64,000 nt of DNA, from positions 2,838,766 through 2,902,765 of the forward strand of contig JAKSZT010020895.1 of assembly GCA_026826555.1 (NCBI GenBank). The letters are read 5' to 3'. The notes beneath the pieces are model-generated. The model worked only from the letters and a program-made list of their open reading frames with translations. It had not been told where the DNA came from and did not search any database. This document shows, piece after piece, positions 34,863 through 47,000 of the stretch (positions are counted from its first letter, which is position 1; the number at the start of each line of letters is the position of its first letter). Made by a program: the position numbers and the translations under genes. The stretch comes from Tolypeutes matacus. Its lineage: Eukaryota; Chordata; Mammalia; Cingulata; Chlamyphoridae.

Positions 34863-37800
34863 ATGGCTGATGTAAGAAATTCTTTGACAGTAATAACACT
34901 GAAAGTTAATGGATTAAACTCACCAGTCAAGAGATACATATTGGCAAAATGGACAAGGAAATATGACCCATGTGTATGTTGTCTACACAAAACCCACCTT
35001 AGACTCAGGGATTCAAGGAGGCTAAAAGTGAATGGCTGGAAAACAATATTACAAGCAAACAACAACCAAAAGAGGGTGGGAGTATCTATACTAACATCAG
35101 ACAAAACAGATTTTAAATGCATATCTATTATAAGTGACAAAGATGGACACTATATATTACTAAAAGGGGTACTCTTTCAAGAAGAAAGAACAGACATAAA
35201 TATTTATGCAACTAATCAGGGCACCTCAAAATACATGAGACAAACACTGGGAAATCTAAGTGGAGACATACATGTCTCCATAATTATACTGGGGAAATTT
35301 AATACTCCATTATCACCTTTAGACAGAACATTTCAACAAAGAATCAATAAAGAAACAAAGAATCTAAATTAATGTATTAATTAAAGGATCTGAACCTAAT
35401 AGACATATACAGAATGCTACAACCAAATACAGTGGGATATACATTCTTTTCGAGTGCACATGGTTCATACTCCAAGATAGACCACATACTAGGCCACAAA
35501 ACAACTCTCAATGAATTCAGAAAGATTGAGATCATACAAAGTAATTTCTCTGAGCACAATGGAATGAAATTTGAAATCACTTAGGGCCACAGAACCAGAT
35601 TAGGCACAAAGATATGGAAGTCAATCAACCCACTCTTAGACAAACAGTGGATCAGGGAGGAAATCTCAAAAGAAATCAGAAACTACCTTGAAATGAATGA
35701 AAATGACAGTACAACATATCAAAACCTATGGGATGGAGACAAAACTGTATTGAGAGGGAAATTCATAGCCATAAATACATATATCAAAAAAGAAGAAAGA
35801 GATCAAATTGAAGACCTAACTACACACCTGGATGAATTGCAAAAGCAGCAACAAACTAACACCAAAGGAAATAGAAAGAAGGAAATAACAAAGACTGGAG
35901 CAAAATTAAATGAAATAAAAAATAAGAAAGCACTAGAAAAAATAAACAAAACCAAAAGCTGGTTCTTTGAGAAGATCAATAAAATTAACAAACCCTTAGC
36001 CAGACTAACAAAGAAGAAAAGAGATCGGAAGCGAATACACAAAATAAGAAATGAGGAAGGGGATAGCAGCACTGACCCCACAGAAATAAAGAGTAACTAG
36101 AGGATACTTTGAAAAATTATATGCCAACAAGAATGATAATTTAGAGGAAATGGACAAATTCCTAGAAACTCACATGCAGCCTACATTAACAAAAGAAGAA
36201 ATTGATGAACTCAACTGTCCAACTAAAAGTAAAGAGATAGACTCAGTCATCAAAAACCTCCCAACTAAGAAGAGCCCAGGACAAGATGGCTTCACAAGTG
36301 AAGTCTACCAAACATTCTGGAAAGAGCTAACACCAATCCTGCTTAAGCTATTCCAAAAAATAGGAGTATCAGGAACATTGCCTAACTCATTCTATGAAGC
36401 CAACATTACCCTAATACCAAAGCCAAACAAAGATGCCACAAGAAAGGAAAATTACAGACCAATCTCTATAATGAACCTAGACAGTAAAATCCTCAACAAA
36501 ATACTTGCTAATCACATTCAACAACATATCAAATGAATTATACACCATGACCAAGTGGTTTTCATTCCAGGTATGCAAGGATGGTTCAACATAAGGAAAT
36601 CAATCAATGTAATACACCACATAAACAGATTGAAAGAAAAAAATCAAATGATCATGTCTAGATGGAGAAAAATCATTTGACAAAATACAACACTCTTTCC
36701 TGATAAAAACACTGCAAGAGATAGGAACAGAATGAAACTTTCTGAACATGATAAAGGGTATATATGAATAACCCAGAGCCAAATCATCTTCCATGTTGAA
36801 ATCCTAAAAGCTTTCCCTCTAAGATCATGAACAAGACAAGGATGCCCAATGTCACCACTTCTACTAAACATTATCTTAGAAGAACTTGCTTGAGCACTGA
36901 GGCATGAAAAAGATATAAAAGGCATCCAAATTTGAAGTAAGAAGTGAAAATTTCACTATTTGTAAACAACTTGATCCTATACACAGAATGCCCTGAGAAA
37001 TCTACTGCAAAGCTTCTAGAATGTATAAATTAGTCCAGTAAGGTCGCAGGTTATAAGATCAATCCTCAAATATCAGTAGCATTTCTGTACCACAGTAAGA
37101 AGCACTCTAAGGAGGAAATCAAGAAAAAAAATACCATTTACAATAGTAACTAAAATAATCAAATACCTTGGAATAAATTTAACTAAATATGTAAAAGATT
37201 TATATATAGAAAACTACACAACACTGTTAAGGGAAATCAAAAAAGACTTAAATAAATGGAAAAATATTCCATGTTCATGGATAAGAAGACTAAATATCAA
37301 GATGTCTATCCTACCCAAACTAATTTACAGATTTAATACAATTCCAATAAAAATTAACACAGTATTTTTAATGAGTTGGAAAAACTAACTACAAAATTCA
37401 TTTGGAAGGGTAAGTGTCTCCAAATCACCAAGGATATATTGAAAAAGAAAAAATGAAATTGGAGGTATCACAGTACCTGACATTAAAACATACTACAAAA
37501 GCTACAGTGTTCAAAACTGCATGGTATTGGCACAAGGATAGACATACTGACCAGTGGAACTGAATTGAGAGTTCTGATATAAATCCTTGCATGTACAGTC
37601 ATCTGATTTTCAACAAGGCCACCAAGCCCTCTAAGTTGGGAGAGAATGGCCTCTTTATCATATGGTGATTGAGGAACTGGATATCCATATCCAAAAGAAT
37701 GAGAGAGGAATACCATCTCACACATTATACAAAAATCAGCTCAAGATGGATCAAAGATTTAAATATAACAGCCAAGACTATAAAGACCTTAGAAGATATT

Positions 37801-38645
37801 GTAGGGAAGCATCTACAAGATCTGGTAATAGGAAATGGTTTCATGAACTTCACACCCAAATCATGAGCAGCACAAGAAAAAATAGATAAAAGAATTTCCT
37901 CAAAATTAAAAAGTTTTGCACCTCAATGGGTGTTATCAAGAAAGTAAAAAGCCAGCTTACTCAATGGAAGAAAATATTTGGCAACCATGTATCTGATAGG
38001 AGCCTAATATCCTGCATATGTAAAGAAATCCTACACCTCAAAAATAAAAAGACAAACAACCTATTTAAAAAAATGGGCAAGTGACCTGAAAAGACACTTC
38101 TCTGAGGAAGAAATAAAAATGGCTAAAAAGCACATGAGAAGATGCTCAACATCGCTAGTTATTAGGGAAATGCAAATGAAAACTACAGTGAGATACCATC
38201 TTACACCCATTAGAATGATGGCTATTAAAAAACAGCAGACTATAAGTGTTGGAGAGGATGTGGAGGAATGGGCATCATGGGAATATAGAATGGTCCAGCC
38301 ACTGCGGAGGACATTTTGGTGGTTCCTCAAAAACTAACTATAGAACTTCCATATTATCCAGTGATTCCACTGTTTGGTATATACCCAGAAGAATTGAAAG
38401 CACAGGTACAAACAGATATATGAACACCAATGTTCATAATGGTACTGTTCACTATTGCTAAAAGTTGGAATCAACCCAGGTGCCCATCAATAGATGAATA
38501 GATAAACAAAATATGGTACATACATACAATGGAATATTACTCAGCAGTAAGACGGAATAAAGTTCTAACACATGGGATAACATGGATGAATCTTGAAGAC
38601 CTTTTGTTGAGTGAAGCAACCCAGGTATTGAAGGATGAACAGTAA
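34863..38645 (+). pseudogene. L1 ORF2 pseudogene with catalytic residues lost
   Basis: Starts ATGGCTGATGTAAGAAATTC, with LKVNGLNSPVKR near the N-terminus, and ends ...QVLKDEQ, TAA at 38643-38645. Endonuclease: the conserved Q-E-T-H is H-K-T-H (about 34986-34997), losing the catalytic Glu. G-D-F-N is G-K-F-N (in ILGKFNTPLSPLDRT, about 35292-35336), losing a catalytic Asp. RT: fingers at 36150-36536 retain [16 protein letters not shown] and [19 protein letters not shown], but the F-A-D-D box reads F-V-N-N (36959-36970). The C-terminus (37660-38645) is in pieces. At least six stops or frameshifts. It could not mobilise itself or others. Confidence 0.85.
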
Positions 38646-41475
38646 ATGACCTCATTGACATTAATTAAGAAAATTGAGCAGTCTCAGAGAGCTACTGTCT
38701 GGAAGATAGGTTTACAAGAAATAGAAAGAAAAGAGAAGGTGTGAGCCATCATGCATATAGATGTAATCTATGGTAAGGTGACAGAGTGTAGTAGTTGTGT
38801 ATTGAAGGGTTAGGACAGGAGGGTAGTGATATTATTGGGTTTGGTGGTGCAGGGTTGACAGGTGGGTAGATTGGGAAGGGTGAGTTAGAAGGTCCAGGGT
38901 ACTGGGGTGAGAGCTGGGATAGGGGCCAGGTGAACACGGAGGATATGCAGGTACAGAATTGGGAATGCTCTTATGGCAATGTGACATGGAAGGGTTACTG
39001 GTTTAGGGTGTTGCTTGGGGGGTCATTATGGACAGGGCACACATAGAGCAGGCTTCTAAGGAGTATGTGAGTGTTCATTATGTCATAATGTGTTGTATCA
39101 TTGGGTGGAGACCCACATAATGAGTGGGAAGAAGTTGGACTCCCATCCTCAGGAGGACCGATTTGTTCAGATATAGACACATGGGAGTCTCTCAAGAGCA
39201 AGGACAGTTCCTAATAGGGGAGGATAAGCCACTGTTTCAAGTTCTCATTCTTGTTGCATGTAACTATGAATTTTGTCATCCAATGAGTCAAGCCTGGGGG
39301 TAGCCGTGGTCCCCAGTGGGATGGAGAGGGAAAAATGTAATTGATCAAACAGGGGGTATTTAGTGGTCCATGGAAATGTTCTGCATTACCTTACAGTGAT
39401 GGGCACAGGACATGGTAAATATAATCAAAATTTATAAAAGTATATGGTCTAAAATGTAAACCCTAATGTAAACCATTGACGGTGTTTAGTAGCTATGTTT
39501 CATTAGTTTTATATCAGCTATTACAATGCTACCATTCACGTATAAAAAGGTATTAATATGGGGGGGGGAGAAAAAGGGAAGGATGTTGGGTATATGAGCA
39601 TCTCCTTTATTCTGTGTGTCACTTTGCTGTGACCTGAAACTTCTTTGAAAAGAAAATGAAAAATAGTGAGACACTGGGGAATGAGAGAGGGAAGGTGCCA
39701 TGGAACAGACTGGACACCAGATATTATAGTGATGAAAGGCAAAATGTCAAAAAATTTTTTTTTATATTGTTCATTTTTTATATCCCAGTCTTTTAATTTT
39801 ATTTTTACTTTTTAAAAAATTTTAATGTTTTATCTCTTACATTTAATCTTGTCATTATGATTTCATTTTTCTATTAATTGTATTTGACTATTGAATTGGC
39901 TTCATCTTTGAAGATACTTTGGCTCACAGAAGGGTTACAACTGGGGTCGGGAAGGATCGTTGGTGTGGGGTGTCAGGGATGGGGGATGCATGGGAGGAAG
40001 TTCACCTACGCATACATATAAGGTACATAAAAATGTTCAAATGTTCACAGGGCATTGTCATGCTGGGTGGAGAATCATTCAATAAAGGAAAGAATACTAA
40101 ATTCCCATCCTGGAGAACTCTGCCACATTCTCTAAGGAAAAAGCAACAGTCCCCCAAGTGCAGGGGCAGTGACTGGTGAAGGAGGATGATCCACTAATGG
40201 GCCCATGATATTGATGACTAGGCTTATGAGTCTTTGCTATTGAAATTGAAGAGGGTGCCTAAGGGTTGCCTCCTGAGAGCCTGTTTATTGCTCAAATGTG
40301 GCCTCTCTCCAAGCCAAACTCATCGTATGAATGCATTACCTTCCCCCCAGCTTGGGGCATGACTCCAGGGATGAGCCTCCCTGGCACCAAGGGATTGCTA
40401 CCAAGCACCAACTGGCAATGTGACTGGAAAAAGACCTCAAATAAAAGGAGGAAAATGTAAAGACAAATGGGTTTATAAAGCTATGAGACTTCAAAGTGAG
40501 TTGAGAAATCTTCCCAGAGGTAACATTTATGCATATCTCTGTAGGACCTCACAGAATTCCAAAGTGGATACCACCCCAAATAGTGGGGCTTCTGAGGGAT
40601 CTGGAGACACCCAGGTCCTATGGTCAGGGCAGATAGCTCCAGAGTTTGGTACCTTGCCAGTGGCCCTACTTTGGAGTTTGTGCTCCTGAGAGTGACAGAG
40701 ATGGACTCAATTATGTCTTCCCTGCACATGGTTCATCTCTCCCTTCTATTCAAACCTTTACTTGGTGCAGGAGTTTGTAGGTTTACATCCAGAGACTTGA
40801 GTCTTTGGGCTGTCCATATGCCTGCTGGGCCTGGAACCTCAGTGGAGCTGCAACTCCTACTCTACAGCTAATTGGACTCACCCAGGACAACTGATAGGGA
40901 GATGATGAACAAAGGCTGTCCCAGGGAATGGAGAGTCTGCAGCTGCTGGTAGGATAGTCCCAACCATCTTATCCATGGGATATAAACCCCCTCTCAATTG
41001 TAGATGTAGTGGACAACACCATCCCAGACTACTCAGGATTGGGGGAAGAGCTATGGACTTGAGTGGACTTTCTGTTATTCTACTATAGATATATTGTGAT
41101 TCAAGCATTGGAAGAAATTACTACATTGATGTGGAGCCAGTGGCCACTGGAGGCTCTACGGGCAGGGAGAAGGAAAAGCAGTTGTAATACAAGGGCTTTT
41201 TCAGGACTTGGCAATTGTCCTGAGTGATATTGCAATGAAAGATATAGGCCATTTTATATCACCATATAACATGCAGAACTGTGTGGGAAAGTCTGTGGTC
41301 TACAATGTGAACTATGGTCCATGCTTAATGGCAAAGCCCCAGGATGTGTTTATCAATTGCAATTAATGTGCCACACTAATGAAAGATGCTTATGTGGGAG
41401 GTTGTGGGAGGTATGGGAGGTGGGGCATAAGGGAATCCCTATGTTTTTAACATTTATGTAATCTAAGTATCTTTT
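38646..41475 (+). other. Very long L1 3' UTR (~2.8 kb)
   Basis: From the ORF2 stop to the A-rich tail there is no other recognised element. A first module (38646-~39790) is G-rich on the + strand, including a G9 run near 39560. A second module (~39790-41475) matches the L1 3' UTR at 49980-51680 along its whole length (for example 'CACAGAAGGGTTACAA' at 39926 and 50126; 'GTGGGGCTTCTGAGGGATCT' at 40581 like 50802). Because two independent insertions share it, the second module belongs to the L1 subfamily. Confidence 0.7.
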
Positions 41476-41510
41476 AAAAATTAAAAATATTGAAAAGAAA
41501 AGAAAAAAAA

Positions 41511-42026
41511 AGATCTCTGACATCTATTTCTAATTACTATGATTTGCACTGTGACCTATACAGTTTTGCACAAAAATTTTTTTCTTTAATTATTAGCTTA
41601 AAAAAGTATTGTTGCCAATGCTTTAAAATACAATTTACAACACTTCCCTTTACTTCAGAACATTGCTTATTTCCCATTTTGACTTTGACAGACCTTGGAT
41701 GAGAAACACTAATTCCAGTGTATACTAATGAGGTCATTGAATTCTCAGGAAAACCTGGTTTCTGTCCTGAATTATTGCTTTTAAGACCATCAACAGTTGA
41801 GTTGGTAGGTTTCCCACTCCTCAGTCCTCAGAGATAACAGGACTCCAGTGGCAGCTGGACAGGGATAGTGGACATCCAACCTTGTGGGTTCAGAATTCCA
41901 CTAAGCAGCAATCTAGTCCACACCTGGAGTCATGAGAGATAGCAGTATCGTTAATATCAACGGAAGGACAGGAGATGGGATGTCTTAAATTTGCCTTCCC
42001 CTGATCCATGAAGGACAGAAGTTGTC
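41511..42026. other. Intergenic, nothing recognised
   Basis: Contains the L1 right flank; 41740-42000 unassigned. Confidence 0.4.
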
Positions 42027-42255
42027 ATGAAATAACCATAAGCAAAGACAAACTCAGTTTAAAATTGTCATCACAATAATTGAAGTCTAAGGACAAGGTG
42101 AAGCTAGTAAGTGTCACAAAATAACCATAATCAAAGGTAAGTTTAGTTTATAATTAACATTACTATAGCAAGTGAAAGCAAGGGTGTAGTTAGACCTGAA
42201 ATAACCATAAGCAAAGATAAATTAGTTTAAGATTATGATTACAGTAGAAGGTTCT
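42027..42255. repeat. Degenerate tandem repeat, 3 copies of ~80-89 bp
   Basis: The motif AAATAACCATAAGCAAAG is seen at ~42030 and 42199 with a one-base variant (…ATAATCAAAG) at ~42119. Each copy is followed by a related A/T-rich tail (…AGTTTAAAATTGTCATCACA, …AGTTTATAATTAACATTACT, …AGTTTAAGATTATGATTACA). Spacing is 89 then 80 bases. Confidence 0.7.
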
Positions 42256-42319
42256 AGGCTAAATCCACCCAGTTATAGCAATTTCAGATATTATCCTTCT
42301 ACTGTTTTATAATATAAAA

Positions 42320-42430
42320 GCATCTATTAGTTGTTTACAAGAGACCCACCTCAGACATAAGGACACAACCAGGTTAAAAGTAAAAGTTTGGGGAAAGGTA
42401 TTCCATGTAATTATTAACCAAAAAAAAGAG
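42320..42430 (+). mobile_element. L1 endonuclease-region fragment (plus)
   Basis: Translates to LFTRDPPQT...-like text with DTTRLKVKVWGKVFHVIIN. It matches the ORF2 endonuclease segment seen at 34980-35060, short and isolated. Confidence 0.55.
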
Positions 42431-43139
42431 CTGTAGTAGACCAGATAAATGTAAACCTAACAATATTATAGTATGTGAACAATAATTACTCAGCACAACT
42501 AGTAAATTGTTCATGTGATAAGTATTCTATAAGTTTCTTCATACAAAGTAAACACTTGCTTTTAATTGTGGAGGACTGGAGAAGAGATATATTTTGGATA
42601 TTTCATTTTTCTTTAGCCTTTTCTAATGTATGCTCATTAATTAAAAATAATCCCTCTGGATCAATAATGATTTAGCATGACTACTGTTGAAAAAGATTTT
42701 TAGTTTTTCTGCCTAATAAAATAATGAGTTGGCATGTTGTTATCTGCTGTAATTCATTCCAATAAGATGTGAAGAATTCCCAAGTAGGAATTTGATTTTT
42801 CCAGGAAGAATTATGCCTAAGTGAAAATTAAATAACCAATAACTTATTTTATTCTTAGAGATTATCATATCCAATAGTTAAAGCTATAATATAAAAAATA
42901 GAATTATTTAATAATTAATTTCTATTATATTAAAATTATTATTTACATTTATAAATGTTTATTGCTGTACTATCTATTTCTTATAATTGATTATATTAAA
43001 TCAACCTGGCTTTTACTCTCTTTTTAACTTTTGTTAAAAATTTGTAATTTCTTTCAAAATATTTTCCTATTTTACAATTTTAAATAAAGTCATTTTTAAC
43101 AGTTAAAAAAAAGCCATTGATTACATGCTTTGGGCAGAT
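42431..43139. other. AT-rich, nothing recognised
   Basis: No signature recognised. Confidence 0.4.
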
Positions 43140-43715
43140 CATATCCAAATACATCTCAATAAAAATGCTTAATAAACAAATAAATTATTGTGCAAGAATA
43201 GGCAGAAATAACAGCTATGTACAGCAGGGGAAACAGAGATTGAGAAGGGAGTAATTTCCTTGTTTGTTTGTGTTTTGTTTATTACTATTACTATTGAAAT
43301 AATGAAAATGTTTTAATAATGATTGAAGTGATGAACACACATCTATGTGATTATACCAACTACCATTGATTGTACACTTCGGATAAGTTGTTGTACACTT
43401 CGGATAAATTGTATGCTTTATTAATTTGTATCAAAAAATTGATTTATTATAAAAACAATAGGGTGAGTTGGGGGAAAATACACCAAATGTAAGAAATGGA
43501 CTATACTTAGTAACATTTTGACCATGCTCTTGCATAGTTTGTAACAAATGTTATCACAACAATGCAAGGCATTGGTGGAGGGATGATGTATGGGACCTCT
43601 ATAAGATGTTAAGCATGTTTATTTTGTAAGTTCACAAGTTTTACTATATATTTATTGTTTATGTATGTTCATATGTGAATGATATACTTCAATAGAAATT
43701 TTAAAAAGCATCTAT
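43140..43715 (+). mobile_element. L1 3' UTR fragments (plus)
   Basis: 43190-43440 matches the L1 3' UTR at 21200-21440 ('GTGATTATACCAACTACCAT' at 43348; 'TTGTACACTTCGG'). A second 3'-end-like segment at 43450-43715 ends in an A-rich tail. A small local duplication (TTGTACACTTCGGATAA twice, 43370-43408) lies inside. Confidence 0.6.
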
Positions 43716-43858
43716 ATAATGATCTTAAAATTAACTCAGTTACAGTTTCTAGTAAGTTTTCACTGTAAGCACTTTTGTTTATTAACTAAGCAACTAAAAC
43801 AATTTTATTAGTAACAATATTGCTGTTTTCCTGCTTTCTCAGCAGTTGAAACAATTCT

Positions 43859-43938
43859 ACTTGTCATTTCTTTTAGACATCAAATTCAATTGCAAGGTAC
43901 TTGTCATTTCTTTTAGACATCAAATTCAATTGCAAGGT
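43859..43938. repeat. Exact 40-bp tandem duplication
   Basis: The unit starting ACTTGTCATTTCTTTTAGAC and ending AATTGCAAGGT is present twice head to tail (43859-43898, 43899-43938) with no mismatch. Confidence 0.95.
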
Positions 43939-44529
43939 AGAATGGACATTTAAAGACTCAAGTTTGGTTTAACTTTCACCATTATCCAATTTGTAACAGG
44001 CAAATCCCAAATCTGATTTATGAGTTTCTAGGAACAAGCAGACTGACAAAGTTAAAGCACAGATTTAATAGTTAATCACAAAGTTAAGCACAGATTAAAC
44101 AGAAGAGTGACTATAATCCACTTGGCTTAGATTGGGGAAAGACCTTCCTTTAGAATTACCTAGAAAGAAAACTCCCTGTGTCTGTCCTTGGCAGAAAACT
44201 TGTGTGGGACCCTCCAGTTTCATTACTCCAGGAAAATCCTTGGGCAGCAGCTAAGTATGGCATGAAGGGGTCCAGAGAAGCCCTGCCCCCAACAAGACAC
44301 AAATTGGAGCTGCTATAGAGGCTGCTTCACATCAGTTACTTCCCTGCAAAGATGAGGCTTTTCCACTAGAAGGTTTAGAGTGTTATAAGGCAATAACATG
44401 AGGTATAAATAGCCAGGAACCCCTTTAATCTTAATTTATGCCATATAAGGAGGTTCCTTATTCTACACAGGAGAGATTTAGTAAGTGGCTTAGATCATGA
44501 TTCCCCATTCACTCCACTCATTAGGCACA
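43939..44529. other. Unassigned, possibly ERV flank
   Basis: No domain recognised. It lies between the tandem duplication and the protease-like fragment. Confidence 0.3.
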
Positions 44530-44760
44530 ACCAAGGTTAGGAGAGGTCTGGAGGGCAGCCTAGGACCAAGTAATTGACTCCCATGTTAATTAAGAAATTA
44601 ACAATCTTATCTGCCACATCAAGGGTCGCCCAAAACCTCCTGGTTGGTGGTTCATGCATGACTTCAGGCCCCTTCCGCTCTCCCCTAGGGCAAGGTCCCT
44701 GCGGTTGGTTCACTTGATGAGGCATCTTGGGGCCAGGTTCTTACTGATGTGGAGCCTGGA
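44530..44760 (-). pseudogene. Possible gammaretrovirus-type protease fragment (minus)
   Basis: The minus-strand frame at 44725-44537 ends RRFWATLDVADKIVNFLI followed by NMGVNYLVL. The pattern (hydrophobic strand, then a position where an aspartic protease has D-T-G, then a hydrophobic strand) fits a retroviral pro region whose D-T-G has become N-M-G. The upstream proline-rich part would suit the gag-pro junction. It is opposite in strand to the adjacent class II provirus, hence a separate element. Only one motif supports it. Confidence 0.35.
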
Positions 44761-44872
44761 TCTGGGTAACTCTGAGGTGACCTGTGTCTCTAATGGTGGC
44801 AGTTAAAAGATGAGTCTGTCCTGGGCCTTGCACATGCCCCCCTTTACTTTCTCCACCTTGACAGCATGGTCC

Positions 44873-45491
44873 TGATTTGTTAGCTCGGGCTGTTCTTAGT
44901 CCAGCAGAATTTTTACAATTTAAAACTTGGTGGGCTGATGAAGCTAATATTGTAGCATGACAAAATCAACAGCAAAATCCACCAGTGCCTATTACTGCTG
45001 AACAAATATTAGGAATAGGTCAATGGGCTGGAGTTCCTTGCCCAAGCTCAATATGATATTGCCATTGTACAAGTTCGATTGTGCTACCTAGCTGCCTGGC
45101 GATGAATTTCCACCCCTGGACAGGCAGTAAAATCATTTTCAAAAGAAATACTGAACCTTACGTTGAACTTGTAGCTAGGCTGGCAGATGTAGTCAATAAG
45201 ACAGTAACTCAGCCTGACCTTAAAGAGATGCTTATACTGATGTTGGCTTTTGATAATGCTAATAGTGAGTGTAAAAAGGCTTTGAGTCCCATAAAGGCAA
45301 ATGGAGGTACTTTACAGGATTATATAAGGGCATGCCAAGACATTGGGTCTAATACATATAACATGACCCTTCTTGCAGCAGCTATAAAGGGACATAGTCC
45401 TATGATTAACAATTTAAATTGCTTTAAATGTGGGAAACCAGGTCATATGAAAAGATTGCTGAGCCAAAACTGGTGTAAGATCCCCATCTAG
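44873..45491 (+). pseudogene. gag pseudogene (capsid plus nucleocapsid zinc knuckle)
   Basis: Gag builds the particle core. The capsid C-terminal half is readable: FLQFKTWWADEANIVA, then after a stop and shift EPYVELVARLADVVNKTV, LAFDNANSECKKALSPIKA and LQDYIRACQDIGS. A nucleocapsid knuckle C-F-K-C-G-K-P-G-H-M-K-R-L-L-S follows, in which the last Cys of CCHC is not in place. The stop at ~44958 and a frameshift near 45095 separate the pieces, and the frame ends at 45491. Matrix and the N-terminal capsid were not identified. It is inactive. Confidence 0.8.
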
Positions 45492-45599
45492 TGGCAATAA
45501 TAGATCAATGCCGACTCGTGTATGTCCTATATGTTAGAAGGGGTTTCGCTGGGCCAAGGAATGCCATTCCAAATATCATAAAAATGGCAGTCTCATTAA

Positions 45600-46502
45600 T
45601 AAGTTGGGAAACTTCCAAGCGGGCCTCGCTCAAGGCCTTTAGACAAACAATATGAGCATCTCTTTCAACCTAGCTCAAATCTACCCAGTCAGCAATGGAG
45701 CAGCTTGTTCCAGCCTATAACAGAACTTAAGGCAGTTTCTAAAGGCAGTGCAGCTGTCAATCTTCCCTCAGCTGAAACTAAGTTCATTACGCCCTCATTG
45801 GGTATACAAAAAATAAGAACAGGAATTAAAGGGCCTATCCCAGAAAACAATGTAGGCCGTAGCAGTCTTACAACCCAAGGTGTTTTGGTGCAACCTGGGA
45901 TCATTAACTCCAATTTTGATGGAGAAATTTGTTTATTGGTACAAACTTTAACTCCCTATCAAATTGAATCAGGAGATAGCATAGCTCAACTTCTTTTGTT
46001 ACCGTATTGTAAACCTCCTTTAAAACGTGCAAAGGAATTTGGTTCTACTGGGTATAAAATTTTTTGGCAAATAGCAATTGGGGATGAAAGGCCTGAAATT
46101 ACCATAAAAATAAATGGAAAGATAATTTTAGGATTGGTGGATACCGGGGCTGATGTTTCTATTATTGTTAAACGATATTGGCCACAAGCTTGGACTTTGC
46201 AAAAGGTGCCTACAGCTTTCACTGGCGTTGGAACAATGACAGGTGTTTACCAGAGTACTCAGATATTTAAGGTAGAACGTCCAGAAGGACAAGAACCTGC
46301 TCTGCAACTGTATGTTGCGAATGTAGGATTTAATTTATGGGGAAGAGACTTATTATACCAATGGGGAGCTTATTTGAATATTCCTCAGGTTTCTCATACA
46401 GACAAACATCTTATTACTCATATGCAATATGCTCCCCCTTCCCGACCTGAAACTGGGCTTACTGGAGACTACAATGGCCTAGGAGATTCAAATTTAGAGT
46501 AG
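45600..46502 (+). pseudogene. dUTPase-protease (pro) remnant
   Basis: The longest open frame of the provirus (45705-46502, 265 residues). Residues ~10-105 match the retroviral dUTPase fold: AAVNLPSAETKFI, GIKGPIPENNVGRSS, GVLVQPGIINSNFDGEI and ESGDSIAQLLLLPY. The Tyr/Asp pocket segment is changed to INSNFDGE. Residues ~125-235 form the aspartic protease with the active-site L-V-D-T-G-A-D-V-S-I intact and G-R-D-L-L near the end. It ends in a TAG at 46500-46502; the pro-pol frameshift signal is not evident. A dUTPase in the pro frame is characteristic of betaretroviruses. Despite the open frame, the missing start context and the broken gag make expression unlikely. Confidence 0.8.
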
Positions 46503-46659
46503 GGGCTACTGTTACAAAGGGCTTCTCATTACCTTTAAAAAGGCTGACAAACAAGCCTATTTGGGTAGAACAGTGGCCCCTTCCAAAAGAAAAATTGGAA
46601 GCCCTGAAAAAATTAGTGCAGGAGCAATTAATGGCAGGGCATATTGAGCCCTCTACTAG

Positions 46660-46735
46660 TCCGTGGAATTCTCCAGTTTTTGTAATTAAAAAGAAATTAA
46701 AAAAAAAAAAGAAAGAAATCTGGCAAATGGTGCAT
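46660..46735 (+). repeat. Inverted duplication, source arm
   Basis: 76 bases of RT (TCCGTGGAATTCTCCAG...AATGGTGCAT) whose reverse complement reappears at 47001-47082. The difference is mostly the length of the internal A run and three or four substitutions. Confidence 0.9.
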
Positions 46736-47000
46736 GTTAACTGATTTGCGTGAAATTAACAAAGTTATTCAACCTATGGGATCTTTACAGCCTAGTTTGC
46801 CATCCCCAACTATGATCCCACAAAATTGGCATATTATTATTATTGACTTAAAAGATTGTTTCTTTACTAGTCCTCTTAATCCAAATGTTAGAGAAAAATT
46901 TACATTTACTATTCTTTCTATTAATCATTCAGCTCCTACTGAACGATATCAGTGGAAAGTTTTACCTCAGGGAATGATGAACAGTCCTACATTATATAAA

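Larger units (their letters stand above)
32251..41510 (+). mobile_element. Full-span LINE-1 (plus), inactive, ~9.3 kb
   Basis: Order: 5' UTR 32251-33955 (start GGGGAGAAACAAGATGGTGT), ORF1 33956-~34830, ORF2 34863-38645, 3' UTR 38646-~41475 and A-rich tail to 41510. The likely target-site duplication is AAAAGTTCTCT (32238-32248) versus AAAAGATCTCT (41508-41518), one mismatch. Both ORFs are broken. The total length exceeds typical mammalian L1 (~6-7 kb) because of the 3' UTR. Confidence 0.85.

Noticed and set aside
42027..42255. CRISPR-like repeat array
   Set aside because: Repeats are diverged, spacers are homologous tails, and the genome is mammalian.
45400..45491. Zinc-knuckle host protein (CNBP-like) exon
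   Set aside because: Single knuckle directly follows retroviral capsid text and precedes dUTPase-protease; it is gag.
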